Shown here: positions 31,497 to 42,421 of the stretch, one piece after another
How positions within the stretch are numbered: position 1 is the first letter of the stretch
How the letters are laid out: each line of letters begins with the position of its first letter
The notes under the pieces: generated by a model
What the model was told of the DNA's origin: nothing
Database searches by the model: none
The model's input: only the letters and a program-made list of their open reading frames with translations
Assembly: GCA_011799875.1 (NCBI GenBank)
Contig: CM022301.1
Span: 213,115,888 to 213,179,887, forward strand
Reading direction: 5' to 3'
Origin: Thinopyrum elongatum
Taxonomy: Eukaryota > Streptophyta > Magnoliopsida > Poales > Poaceae
DNA length: 64,000 nt
Position numbers and translations under genes: made by a program

Positions 31497-34496
31497 ATGC
31501 CTCCGAGACGCGACACCGGATTTGTTTCCCACAGGAAAAAGGATCAAGTATGTATCTAGGCATGTGCCTAGAAGGAGCCAAGTAAATTCTCTCACGGGAG
31601 TTGTTCAGGAGGAGGTGCCTATTGTGAAAGATTACCCGGATGTATTTCCAGAGGAGTTACCAGGCATGCCGCCGGATCGAGACATTGAATTCTTGATAGA
31701 GTTGTTGCCAGGCACCGGACCAATATCAAAGAGACCATACCGGATGCCCGCAAATGATCTGGAGGAGATTAAGAAGCAGATCAAGGAATTATTGGAGAAA
31801 GGTTACATTCGACGAAGTTCATCACCGTGGGGAGCCCCAGTGCTCTTAGTGAGAAGAAGGATGGACCTTGAGAATGGTTGTTGATTATCGCGCATTGAAT
31901 GAAGTGACGTTAGAAACAAGTACCCACTGCCAATGATTAATGATTTGTTGATCAGTTGCAAGGAGTAAAGTGTTCTCCAAGATCGATCTGAGATCAGGGT
32001 ATCACCAGCTGAAGATCCGAGAACAGGATATACCTAAGACAGCCTTCACCACCGGTATGGGCTATATGAGTAACAGTTATGTCATTTGGATTGACTAATG
32101 CCCTGCCTATTTCATGAGTATGATGAACAAGGTGTTCATGGAGTTTGGATAAGTTTGTCGTGGTGTTCATTGAGATATCTTGGTATACTCAAAGAATGAA
32201 GAGGAGCACAGGAGCATCTGCATCTAGTTCTCGAGAAGCTCAGGGAACATCAGTTGTATGCCAAGTTCAGCAAATGTGAGTTTTGGTTGAAGGAAGTTGG
32301 ATTTCTTGGACATGTTATATCGGGCGAAGGTAAGCAGTAGACCCCACTAAGGTTCAGCTGCACTGAGTGGTTGGCACCCACCTCAGTGGGGGAGATCCGC
32401 AGTTTTCTTGGACTTGCAGGATATTATCGGAGATTTATCGAGAATTTTTCTAGATTGCGAAGCCTATGAAGGAGTTACTGAAAGAGGACACTAAGTTCAA
32501 ATGGACAGATGAATGTGAGGCAAGTTTTCAGGAACTGAAGAAACGTTTGGTTACAGCCCCAGTTCTGATTCTGCCAGATATACGCAAGGATTTCCCAGTG
32601 TATTGCGACGCTTCTCGCTTAGGACTGGGAGGAGTACTTATGCAGGAAGGAAGAGTTGTTTCATATGCCTCACGTCAGTCGGCCGCATGAGTTGAATTAT
32701 GCCACGCATGACTTGGAGTTGGCAGCTGTAGTTCATGCACTTAAGACTTGGAGACATTTTCTTATTGGGAACCGTTGTGATGTGTACACGGATCACAAGA
32801 GCTTGAAGTATATTTTCACTCAGAAGGAGCTGAACCTCAGGCAGAGGAGATGGTTGGAACTTATAAAGGATTATGATATGAAGTTGCATTATCATCCAGG
32901 AAAGGCCATGTCGTAGCAGACGCTTTGAGCGAGGAAGAGTTATGCCAATACCCTCAAAAGTGGAGGTTTACCAAAGGGTTATCCGAAGATCTCAGGGAGT
33001 TTCGTTTGGGGATAGTCCTAGAGGTTTTGTGCGCGGTTATGGAAGTTCAGTCAACATTATTGGGAGGGATTCGAGAAGCTCAGAAAGATGACAAAGAAAT
33101 TGCCGAGATAAAGGATAGAATGCGCAAGGGAAAAGCCAAAGGTTTTCGTGAAGATGAGCACGACACACCTTATGGTTTGGGACCGTGGTATGTACCCAAT
33201 AATGCCGAGATCAGGAAGTTTGATACTACAGGAGGCTCATGTCGCCCATACTCGATACACCCGGAAACACCAAGATGTATTTGGACTAAAAGAGCGTTTC
33301 TGGGGAGGGGTATGAAGAGGGATATTGCTGAGTATGTAGCCGTATGTGATGATGTATGTCAGAGAGTGAAGGCAGAGCATCAAAGCCCGCAGGATTGCTA
33401 CAGCCTATGCCAATACCCGAATGGAAGTGGGATAAACTTGGCATGGATTTCATCACCGGATTACCCAGGACCCGATCAGGATATGATTCTATCTGGGTAG
33501 TGTGGATCGTTTGACCAAAGTAGCTCACTTTATTCCAAGTGAAAACCACATATACGAGTGCGAAGTTGGCCAAGATTATATGACCAGGATCGTATGTCTG
33601 CACGGAGTTTCGAGGACCATCGTATCAGATAGAGGAACCCAGTTTACTTCAAAGTTTTGGCGCCAACTACACCAGACATTGGGAACCAGGCTAGAGTTTA
33701 GACAGCTTTTCATCCGCAGACAGATGGACAGACCGAGAGAGTCAATCAGATTCTGGAGGACATGTTAAGAGCTTGTGCGCTAGATTATGGATCTAGTTGG
33801 GATGACAATCTGCCCTACGAGGAGTTCTCATACAACAACAGCTACCAAGCCAGTTTGAAGATGGCACCTTTCGAGGCTTTGTATGGAAGGAGGTGCAGAA
33901 CACCGTTGATGTGGGATGAAGTTGGAGACCGTCAGTTGTTTGGACCGGATTTGATTAAGGAATCCGAAGAGAAGGTTAAGCTGATTCGAGATAGACTGAA
34001 AGTAGCCCAGTCCAGACAGAAGAGTTTTATGCCGATCCAAACGCAAGGAGGTAGCTATGAAGTCGGAGACAGAGCATATCTATAGTATCACCCTTACGAG
34101 GATGTGAAACATTTTGGAGTTAAAGGAAAGTTAGCCCCGAGGTTTGTAGACCATACCGAGTATTGGAACGTATGGTGTGAAGTTGCCTACAAGTTGGAAT
34201 TGCCCGAAGGACTGTCAGGAGTTCATGATGTGTTTCACGTTTCCCAGTTAAAGAAGTGCCATGCGGAGATGGCTGATATTTCTCTAAGAGATACAGTGCC
34301 CCTAGAAGCAATTCAATGAGTAGTGATCTAACCTACGAGGAGAACACCGTCAAGATTTCTCGAGTTTGCCAGCCGAGTTACACGCAACAAAGTTATCAAG
34401 TTTTGCAAAGTTCAGTGGAGTCACCATACCGAAGATGAAGCCACCTGGGAGCTCGAAGAAGACCTCCGGAAGGACCAACCCACACCTATTTTCTAG
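31497..34496 (+). pseudogene. pol pseudogene, first copy (RT, RNase H, integrase, chromodomain)
   Basis: After a short MPPRRD start the sequence jumps within about 110 bp to the RT N-terminus (EVPIVKDYPDVFPEELPGMP, 31,613), so gag and protease are deleted. RT ([15 protein letters not shown], about 31,977), RNase H ([18 protein letters not shown], 32,782), integrase (VDRLTKVAHFIP-like, SDRGTQFTSKFWRQLHQTLG near 33,627, then the glutamate-containing segment) and a chromodomain-like end (KVQWSHHTEDEATWELEED, about 34,407) follow in order. Frames change repeatedly through 1-3-base indels, often at sites where the second copy is intact. It is nonfunctional as written, but part of the damage may be sequencing error. 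Confidence 0.85.
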
Positions 34497-34542
34497 CCAA
34501 CCCGAATCTCGAGGGCGAGATTCATCTTAGGGTGGGTAGGTT

Positions 34543-37315
34543 TGTAACATCCCAAAATTTTAATTTGGAATGTTATACATAGATCTTCACTGCATGTCAT
34601 ATTTTATTGCATTTCGTTTTGCGATCCTCGAAATTCTAAGCAACTCAAGGACCACGGAGAGAGTTGGGGATTTCACCGTTTTCATATTTGAATTTTCTCA
34701 AATATTGAAACAGGATCAATTTGGTTTAATTATTTTTCTCTCCGAAAATATTTCATATTAAAATATATGAGAGGAGAATATATGACTTCTCCAAAATAAA
34801 TGGAATATTGGAGGAAAATATTAAAATCAAATAAATATTTTATTTGGATTTTTATTGCAATTTTATTTGAATTTAGAAAATATGCATTTTTCAAATTTCA
34901 TTAGAGTCCCAAATAAATGTTTACCTTGTCCGGGAGATTTTAGAGGACGGGGAAAATTATTTTCGGGAATTTTGGAGTCCGTTTAGTATTTCTTTATTTG
35001 TTTTTCTCGCGGAATTAAAAAAAAAAAAAACTCCCCGGACCGAAGGGCCGAAGCCCAGCCGGCCCAGCAGGCCGCCGCCGCCTTCGTCCCCGTCCCCGAG
35101 CCGGACTCCTCCAGGGAGTCCGAGCCGCCGCCGTCGCCGCCCTCGCCCCCTCGCCCAAGTCGCCCCCCCCTTTATATTGCGCCCGCCCGCCCGCCTCGAC
35201 CCCTCCACCCCACCAGATAGCAGCAGCACCGCCGCCGCCGCCGTCCGCCGCTCGCCGCCGCCGGCGCGCCGCCGCCGCCACTCCCACCTCGCCGCGCCGC
35301 CTGCACCGCACGCGCCCCGCCCCGTCGCCTCGCGCTCGCGCGTGCCGCGCCGCACCCCGCGCCGCTGCAGCCGCGCCTCGCCGGGAGCCGCTCGCCGGAT
35401 CCGACGCCCCGGATTTTTTCCGGTAACCGTTCGTTTTTTTTGGAAACCTAGATCTAGATTTGTTTTTTTTAAATTCGTTTATTCTTTTTAGATCGGTTTT
35501 CCGTCGGTTTAGTATTTAGCAGACGTTCGTCCGTACGTTCGTTTTAACGAACGGTTTTCACCGTTAAACCGCAGACAGCGAACGTTCGTTCGTTAGCCTG
35601 TTCGTTAGTTTTTTTTCTCGGGTTTTTCACGATTATTTTCGATCGCGATTCCTGATCCGATTTTCGTTTTAGTATAACTTTTCGCTCGTTTGTCGGAATC
35701 AGGCGATTCAAGCGCCTAGATCTTCGTTCGAAGCCCTCTTCTGTTTAACCAACTTAAACAGTTTTTGCTACTGTAAAATTTGACTTTAGTCAGATTAGTA
35801 ATCAAAGCTGTTTCTTTCGCAGTTTGAGTTTCGTTGCTCCGTTTGATTTGATTCTTTTTGCAAACCGAGTTCTTCAGTTGAACTTTCTGGTTAGGTCTTC
35901 TCTTGGGTTTTACCCGTGCATCTTCGCTTGATTGCTTATGTATGCTATTGGTTGTTTGCGATAGAATTCCCGGAGTGCGAAGCGTGCTACTACGAGTCTC
36001 TAGGATTTGCAGATCGTCAGCAAGGCAAGTAACACAGATCATACTTCTTCGTTACCCAGTTTTTATGCATTAGTTTCGACCCTCAAATATTGCATGATTA
36101 GGATGTGATTAACTTGTGGGTACTGGGAAGTAGATGATGAGGTAGAACCTATTGCCCTTTAATAACAAACCCTGGGAGTTACTTCTACGCTATGCTTATG
36201 TTGCCATGCTATGCTCGTAGACTGGATTGGGTTTGAGTGTATCCATGACAGATGTGAGATTTTAATTAATGGTTCAACTTAAGGTGGCAATTTTAATACA
36301 CATCTGGGTGGATTGCTTGTTTGGGCACCTGGGGATATACCAGTGTTTGTCCTAGGAGATCCCGGGGATATACCGGTGATCCTCCTACGGTCGCCCACCC
36401 AGGCTCAAAGGGATCATAAGATTATTCATGCTAGAAACTTCCGTGTGCAGCCACAAGTATTATGGGCTCTAGCATAGTTGGAGTGTTACATGATTTTCAG
36501 TGGTAGGCTAGCAGATGTAGGGGAAAGTAGGTGTAACTGTCTACCCCGAGTAAAGAGTAAATGTTTCTGAAAGACTGTGTCTCGGTCATCCGTTTCTCAA
36601 ACACCATGTAGTGCGAGAAATCCAACGGAGGAGATCGAGTCTTGTGGGGAAAAGTGACAAACCTCTGCAGAGTGTACAAACTAGTCATGATTAGCCGTGT
36701 CCCCGGTTATGGACATCTTGAGTATCTGGTTCTTGGATTATCATATTGAATCCCATCACTCTAAATTAATTTGTTGGGATTAATGATTACTTTAATGGGA
36801 TTGAGAGGGGTTTTACCTTCTCAATGTTCAACAACCACCATGATAGTTAAAAAAATATTCCTTTGTTGTAGGAAAAATTGGCTTTTCGCAAAACAGTATA
36901 ACCCTAGAGCTTTTCCACCAGCCAAATATGCATGTAGATTAGCATTTATTCTGTTTCATTGCTCTACTGTGTTATATTGCCAGCATATTCCATGTGCTGA
37001 CCCGTTTCGGGCTGCAACGTATCATGTTGCAGACTTTTCAGACGAAGAGTAAGGTGTGCTAGGTCGTTGTCGTGCACTCAGTTATGCCGTTGGAGTTGAT
37101 GGACTCACCTTATCTTCCAAGCCTTCCGCTGTTATCCTATTTAGATGGCCTTAAGCCATATTTATTGTAATCAGTTCTCTTTTGAGACATTCGATGTAAT
37201 AAGTGTGTGATTGCACTCTGTTATAAATCCTTCGAGTACTGTGTGTGTCAGCATTACCGATCCAGGGATGACACTTGAACACAGAGATTCGATCCATTCG
37301 GGTCGGGTCGCTACA
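34543..37315 (+). repeat. Second LTR of the chromovirus block (2.77 kb)
   Basis: It starts TGTAACATCCCAAAAT after a purine-rich tract (GGGTGGGTAGG, about 34,531-34,541) and ends GGTCGCTACA. It is collinear with the first LTR over its whole length. Visible differences are mainly indels, such as TAGATCTTCACTG here and TAGATCATTCACTG in the first copy. A TATA-like TTTATAT lies at 35,171. Confidence 0.88.
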
Positions 37316-37319
37316 GAGA

Positions 37320-37331
37320 TGGTATCAGAGC
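37320..37331 (+). promoter_or_regulatory. Primer-binding site, tRNA-Met type (second copy)
   Basis: TGGTATCAGAGC follows the second LTR by four bases. A primer-binding site after the middle LTR means that LTR acts both as a 3' LTR of the first unit and a 5' LTR of the second. Confidence 0.9.
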
Positions 37332-38010
37332 ACACGCTGACTGTAGGACACGACCACTAAGAAAAGCCATAGGTCACTCTTCTCTACTCATTTCTGACTT
37401 CTCTCCATCTTCTATTCTCTAGGATAGTGGACTCAAGGAACAAGTTTACACAACCGGATGAAGACACACCTTTTGGACGACACTTGAAGGAAGTCACTAG
37501 GTACCTGACAATCGGATACAAGCTTCACCGGGACCTACACCGCACACTGTACTAGAAGAGGAACTCAAGTCTACACGCGATGGATACGAGGAGGAAATCG
37601 CAATACTAGTGGAAAAGAATGACGACCGACAAGGAAGCTAGGAGTATTCATGGGAGACCCCGCGCCGGAGAAGAAGACGACGAACCTGAGGAAATTCGAT
37701 CTGAAGACTAATCATCATCGACGACACGACTCGACCCCCGACAGTAGTGATGATGATTATGAAGACGAAGCTGGAGCGGATATCATGGAGTCTTTCACCG
37801 ATCAAAATTTCTAGATGACCACCATATTATCATTAGTATTTTCCCCATGTAATAGTAATAGTCCGAGCACTTTTGTAACGGTAGTTAGATCGATTGTATG
37901 CTCTTGCTTGAATTGAGTGGTGTGTTATGAATGTGTTTGTCTCATGGCATAGGGTAGTGCCTCCTCGCTAGACCTTACTCTATTCTAATCTTTCCCTCTA
38001 AACCCATCAG

Positions 38011-40363
38011 ATGCCTCCGAGACGCGAACACCGGATTGTTTTCCCACAGGAAAAGGATCAAGTATGTATCTAGGCATGTGCCTAGAAGGAGCCAAGTAAA
38101 TTCTCTCACGGAGTTGTTCAGGAGGATGTGCCTATTGTGAAAGATTACCCCGGATGATTTCCAGAGGAGTTACCAGGCATGCCGCCGGATCGAGACATTG
38201 AATTCTTGATAGAGTTGTTGCCAGGCACCGGACAATATCAAAGAGACCATACCGATGCCCGCAAATGATCTGGAGGAGATTAAGAAGCAGATCAAGGAAT
38301 TATTGGAGAAAGGTACATTGACGAAGTTCATCACGTGGGGAGCCCCATGTGCTCTTAGTTGAGAAGAAGGATGGATCCTTGAGAATGGTTGTTGATTATC
38401 GCGCATTGAATGAAGAGTGACGATTAAGAACAAGTACCCACTGCCAATGATTAATGATTTGTTTGATCAGTTGCAAGGAGCTAAAGTGTTCTCCAAGATC
38501 GATCTGAGATCAGGGTATCACCAGCTGAAGATACGAGAACAGGATATACCTAAGACAGCCTTCACCACGGTATGGGTATTGAGTACACAGGTTATGTCAT
38601 TTGGATTGACTAATGCCCCTGCCTATTTCATGAGTATGATGAACAAGGTGTTCATGGAGTCTTGGATAAGTTTGTCGTGGTGTTCATTGATGATATCTTG
38701 GTATACCAAAGAATGAAGAGGAGCACAAGGAGCATCTGCATCTAGTTCTCGAGAAGCTCAGGGAACATCAGTTGTATGCCAGGTTCAGCAAAGTGAGTTT
38801 TGGTTGAAGGAGTGGATTTCGGACATGTTATATAGGGCGAAGGTATAGCAGTAGACCCACTAAGGTTCAGTCTGTCACTGAGTGGTTGGCACCCCCTCAG
38901 TGGGGAGATCCGCAGTTTTCTTGGACTTGCAGGATATTTATCGGAGATTTATCGAGAATTTTTTCTAAGATTGCAAGCCTATGACGGAGTTAATGAAGAA
39001 GGACACTAAGTTCAAATGGACAGATGAATGTGGCAAGTTTTCAGGAACTGAAGGAACGTTTGGTTACAGCCCCAGTTCTGATTTGCCAGATATAGCAAGG
39101 ATTTCCAAGTGTATTGCGACGCTTCTCGCTTGGACTGGAGGAGTACTTATGCAGGAAGGAGAGGTTGTTTCATATGCCTCACGTCAGCTTCGGCGCATGA
39201 GGGAATTATGCACGCATGACTGATGTTGGAAGCTGTTAGTTCATGCACTTAAGACTTGGAGACATTTTTTATGGGAACCGGTGTGATGTGTACACGGATC
39301 ACAAGAGCTTGAAGTATATTTTCACTCAGAAGGAGCTGAACCTCAGGCAGAGGAGATGGTTGGAAACTAAAAGGATTATGATATGAAGTTGCATTACATC
39401 CAGGAAAGGCCAATGTCGTAGCAGACGCTTTGAGCCGGAAGAGTTATGCCATACCTCAAAAGGGAGGTTACCCAAGGGGTTATCCGAAGATCTCAGGGAG
39501 TTTCGTTTGGGGATAGTCCCTAGAGGTTTTGTCGCGGTTTTTGAAGTTCAGTCAACATTATTGGGAGGGATCGAGAAGCTCACGGAAGGTGACAAGAAAT
39601 TGCCGGATAAAGGATAGATGCGCAAGGGAAAAGCCAAAGGTTTTCGTGAAGATGAGCACGACACTTATGGTTTGAGGACGTGTAGTACCCAATAATGCCG
39701 AGATCAGGAAGGTGATACAAGGAGGCTCATTGGACTCGCCATACTCCGATTTACAAACCGGAAACCCAAGATGTATTTGGCTTAAAGAGCGTTTCTGGTG
39801 GACGGGTATGAAGAGGGATATTGCTGAGTATGTAGCCGTATGTGATGTATGTCAGAGAGTGAAGGCAGAGCATCAGAAGCCCGCAGGATTGCTACAGCCT
39901 ATGCCAATACCCGAATGGAAGTGGGATAAACTTGGCATGGATTTCATCACCGGATTACCCAGGACCCGATCAGGATATGATTCTATCTGGGTAGTAGTGG
40001 ATCGTTTGACCAAAGTAGCTCACTTTATTCCAGTGAAAACCACATATACGAGTGCGAAGTTGGCCAAGATATATATGACCAGGATCGTATGTCTGCACGG
40101 AGTTTCGAGGACCATCGTATCAGATAGAGGAACCCAGTTTACTTCAAAGTTTTGGCGCCAACTACACCAGACATTGGGAACCAGGCTAGAGTTTAGTACA
40201 GCTTTTCATCCGCAGACAGATGGACAGACCGAGAGAGTCAATCAGATTCTGGAGGACATGTTAAGAGCTTGTGCGCTAGATTATGGATCTAGTTGGGATG
40301 ACAATCTGCCCTACGAGGAGTTCTCATACAACAACAGCTACCAAGCCAGTTTGAAGATGGCAC
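38011..40363 (+). pseudogene. pol pseudogene, second copy, truncated in integrase
   Basis: It has the same deleted start as the first copy (MPPRRE, then RT). RT is visible in an open stretch at 38,417-38,716 ([31 protein letters not shown]), RNase H at 38,981-39,420, and integrase in an unbroken 234-codon frame at 39,712-40,416. That frame includes the zinc-binding C-x2-C part (AVCDVCQRVKAEHQ), the first catalytic Asp (LGMDFITGLP), SDRGTQFTS and TDGQTERVNQILED with the catalytic Glu. At 40,363 it stops abruptly within KMAPF and joins the last 36 bp of an LTR. The integrase C-terminus and chromodomain are therefore missing. Confidence 0.85.
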
Positions 40364-40399
40364 CACAGAGATTCGATCCATTCGGGTCGGGTCGCTACA
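40364..40399 (+). repeat. 36-bp remnant of a third LTR
   Basis: ACAGAGATTCGATCCATTCG and the following bases to GCTACA equal the last 36 bases of the second LTR. CATGC follows directly. The remnant carries the end needed to pair with the left border. Confidence 0.9.
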
Positions 40400-40640
40400 C
40401 ATGCATTCGTAGCTAGGATTCCCTTACCGCCGACACGAAGTGGGGTTCGTAGGGGGTGGCTGACTAGCAATACTGTGCGCTTTGTGCGACAGGTGCCACA
40501 TCAAAGTTGTGCATTGGGTATTCGAACATCAAACCACCCTTTTCATACATATATTTGGTCCACATGAAGTGTGTTCGTGTTCTGACCCTTTCCCGCGTTA
40601 TTCTTTTTGCCAAATTTATAAACAGCACACGAGTTGGATG
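40400..40640 (+). repeat. Tandem array of about 345-bp units, continuation
   Basis: CATGC (target duplication) is followed by array sequence with the core GTGCCACATCAAAGTTGTGC at 40,494. The distance from the last core on the left (27,745) is 342 bp once the block and one CATGC are removed. The right limit of the array near 40,640 is approximate. Confidence 0.85.
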
Positions 40641-41127
40641 CAGAAACAGTCTACAATTGGGTACACAACAGACACGGTTCGATCAGACTACCCGTGTGCC
40701 ATGCCCGTGCCCCTGGAGTCACTCACATTAGCACAGTAGATTGGGCTCCACGAGGCTTGCCTCCCGCTCTCGAAAATATCTACTGCCTCGTAATCTCGAA
40801 AATATCTACCCGCGTAGAGGGTTTTCCTGTTTGATAGCACACGATTCGTATCTGTGGACCGTGTGCGATGTCTGTTACTCCCGCTCTGCTTCAATCAGTT
40901 GATCCAAATTTTCAGTAGCCCTGGATTTTTTTTGAACTAGAGCCTCGGCATTTTACTCCCGCCTGCATCCCTCGCAATCTCAAAAATATCTGCTCGGCTG
41001 GAGTGGTTTTCTGTTTGATAGCACATGATTATTATGTTTTAACCGTGTGTGATGTTCGTTACTCCCGCTCCGCTCTGCTTCGATCCCTTGATCCAAATTT
41101 TCGGTAGCCCCGCCATTTTACTCCCGC
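40641..41127. repeat. Two diverged direct repeats of about 190 bp
   Basis: Two copies share CTGTTTGATAGCACA(C/T)GATT, CCGTGTG(C/T)GATG, GTTACTCCCGCTC and TTGATCCAAATTTTC. They cover roughly 40,790-40,930 and 40,970-41,110. The GCACACG...CGTGTGCGAT words resemble subterminal repeats of CACTA elements, but no terminal CACTA motif is seen. Confidence 0.5.
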
Positions 41128-41396
41128 TGTTGATGCAACAAACCTTCATGTATGTTGCCCGGACTGTACACATGCACGATGGCAAGGAAGCAAACTTCAC
41201 CAAGCATCCAAGTCAAGACCAAGCCAGATGAACAGCTCTTTGAGGGATCAAAGGGCGGATCAAGAAGACCAAGACAAGCCGAGGCAGTAGGATATCACTA
41301 AGGGAAAGCCTCCCTTACCGGGCAGGCGAGCCTGGTCAGGTCGAGGCCGCCCCGAGGACGAATCCAATGTTTCCCCGGCAGGCTTGCCGGGGCCGC
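41128..41396 (+). repeat. 5' LTR of gypsy element D, left part
   Basis: It starts TGTTGATGCAACAAACC. The LTR continues after element A at 54,542 and ends ...CGCAACA at 55,197, so termini are TGTTG...CAACA. The rejoined LTR is about 925 bp. GCCGC (41,392-41,396) is the left target duplication of element A. Confidence 0.7.
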
Positions 41397-41847
41397 TGTC
41401 GGTGTCAAAACCGGCAGACCTCGGGGTAGGGGGTCCCGAGCTGTGGATTTAGGACCGATGGGGAACAAGGGACGATGAACACGGTGTTTACCCTGGTTTG
41501 GGCCCTCTCGAAGAGGTAATACCCTATGTCCTGCTTGATTGTATTGGATGTATAGTATGATTTACAGAGTAGATCTACCTCGAGATCAGCATGAGCTAAA
41601 CCCTAAGGTGATGAGGTGATGAATATAGCTCCCTTCCTAAAGACTACAACCCTCGGTTTATATAGACACTGGTAGGGTTAGGGTTACCGGAGATAGATTA
41701 CAATAAGGAGAAAAGAGATCCTGCCTATCCTTGACTTGGAGGGCACACCACAGCTTCATAGATCTCCTGTCGCTACGCGGCTTCACCAGTCCGGCCCATA
41801 TTCAATGGGCCGGTGCCCCGAGGACCCCTTAGTCCATAACTCCCTCA
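41397..41847 (-). repeat. LTR of element A (3' LTR in element orientation)
   Basis: 451 bp, starting TGTCGGTGTCAAAACCGG and ending ATAACTCCCTCA on the plus strand. The TATA box on the minus strand is in TGTCTATATAAACCG (about 41,657-41,671). It differs from the other LTR by only scattered substitutions. Confidence 0.93.
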
Positions 41848-42421
41848 GTAGCCCACGAACTTGCCTCCAACGCCAAGGCTTGTATCCGGCATCCGCTCAC
41901 CCAACAATATTCGGCTTGCGAGGCGAGTTCTTCAGTGTGCTTTGTTCATATTCGGAGCCAAGTGATGTCCGGAATCTGAAACGGCAGTTTTACTTAACAA
42001 TGAAGGCAATAACAAAAAACCATTCAAGTGTAAACAGCGCCTTCATCTATCAACTTTTTCTCTTTCAACGAAGAGTCACATCCGGCCATAACGCCGAGCG
42101 GTTAGTATTTCTCGGAGTGTGGCTCGAGGCCCACCCACGTTTGACACGTCTCATCAAGGTGGGGATCGTGCCCCGCCTTTCAGGGGATATGATTAATGAT
42201 TTCGATTATCCACCCCGCACATAATGTTGCGAGCGTATCGGGAAGTGGAGAAGCCAACGGCGTGAAAAAAGGAACTCGTGGCTTGTCAACAGCCTATAAA
42301 GGGGGAGCTACAACAGTCAGCATCCCACACCTTCTTCCACCTTCCGCTCACGTAGATCTTCAGAGCTCCAGCGCCCTTTTTCTCTACTTCCACGGCAAGT
42401 CCCACCCCGTCCCCTTCAGCC

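Larger units (their letters stand above)
27996..40399 (+). mobile_element. Ty3/gypsy chromovirus block: LTR-pol-LTR-pol-LTR remnant
   Basis: The block starts TGTAACATCCCAAA, ends GGGTCGGGTCGCTACA, and is bounded by CATGC duplications. It contains two nearly complete LTRs (27,996-30,797 and 34,543-37,315), two pol regions, and a 36-bp remnant of a third LTR. Primer-binding sites match initiator tRNA-Met (TGGTATCAGAGC). Integrase is followed by a chromodomain-like end, which places it among chromoviruses, probably the Tekay/Del lineage. Internal regions are short because gag and protease are missing. Single-base indels break the coding frame nearly everywhere before about 39,780. Confidence 0.88.
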
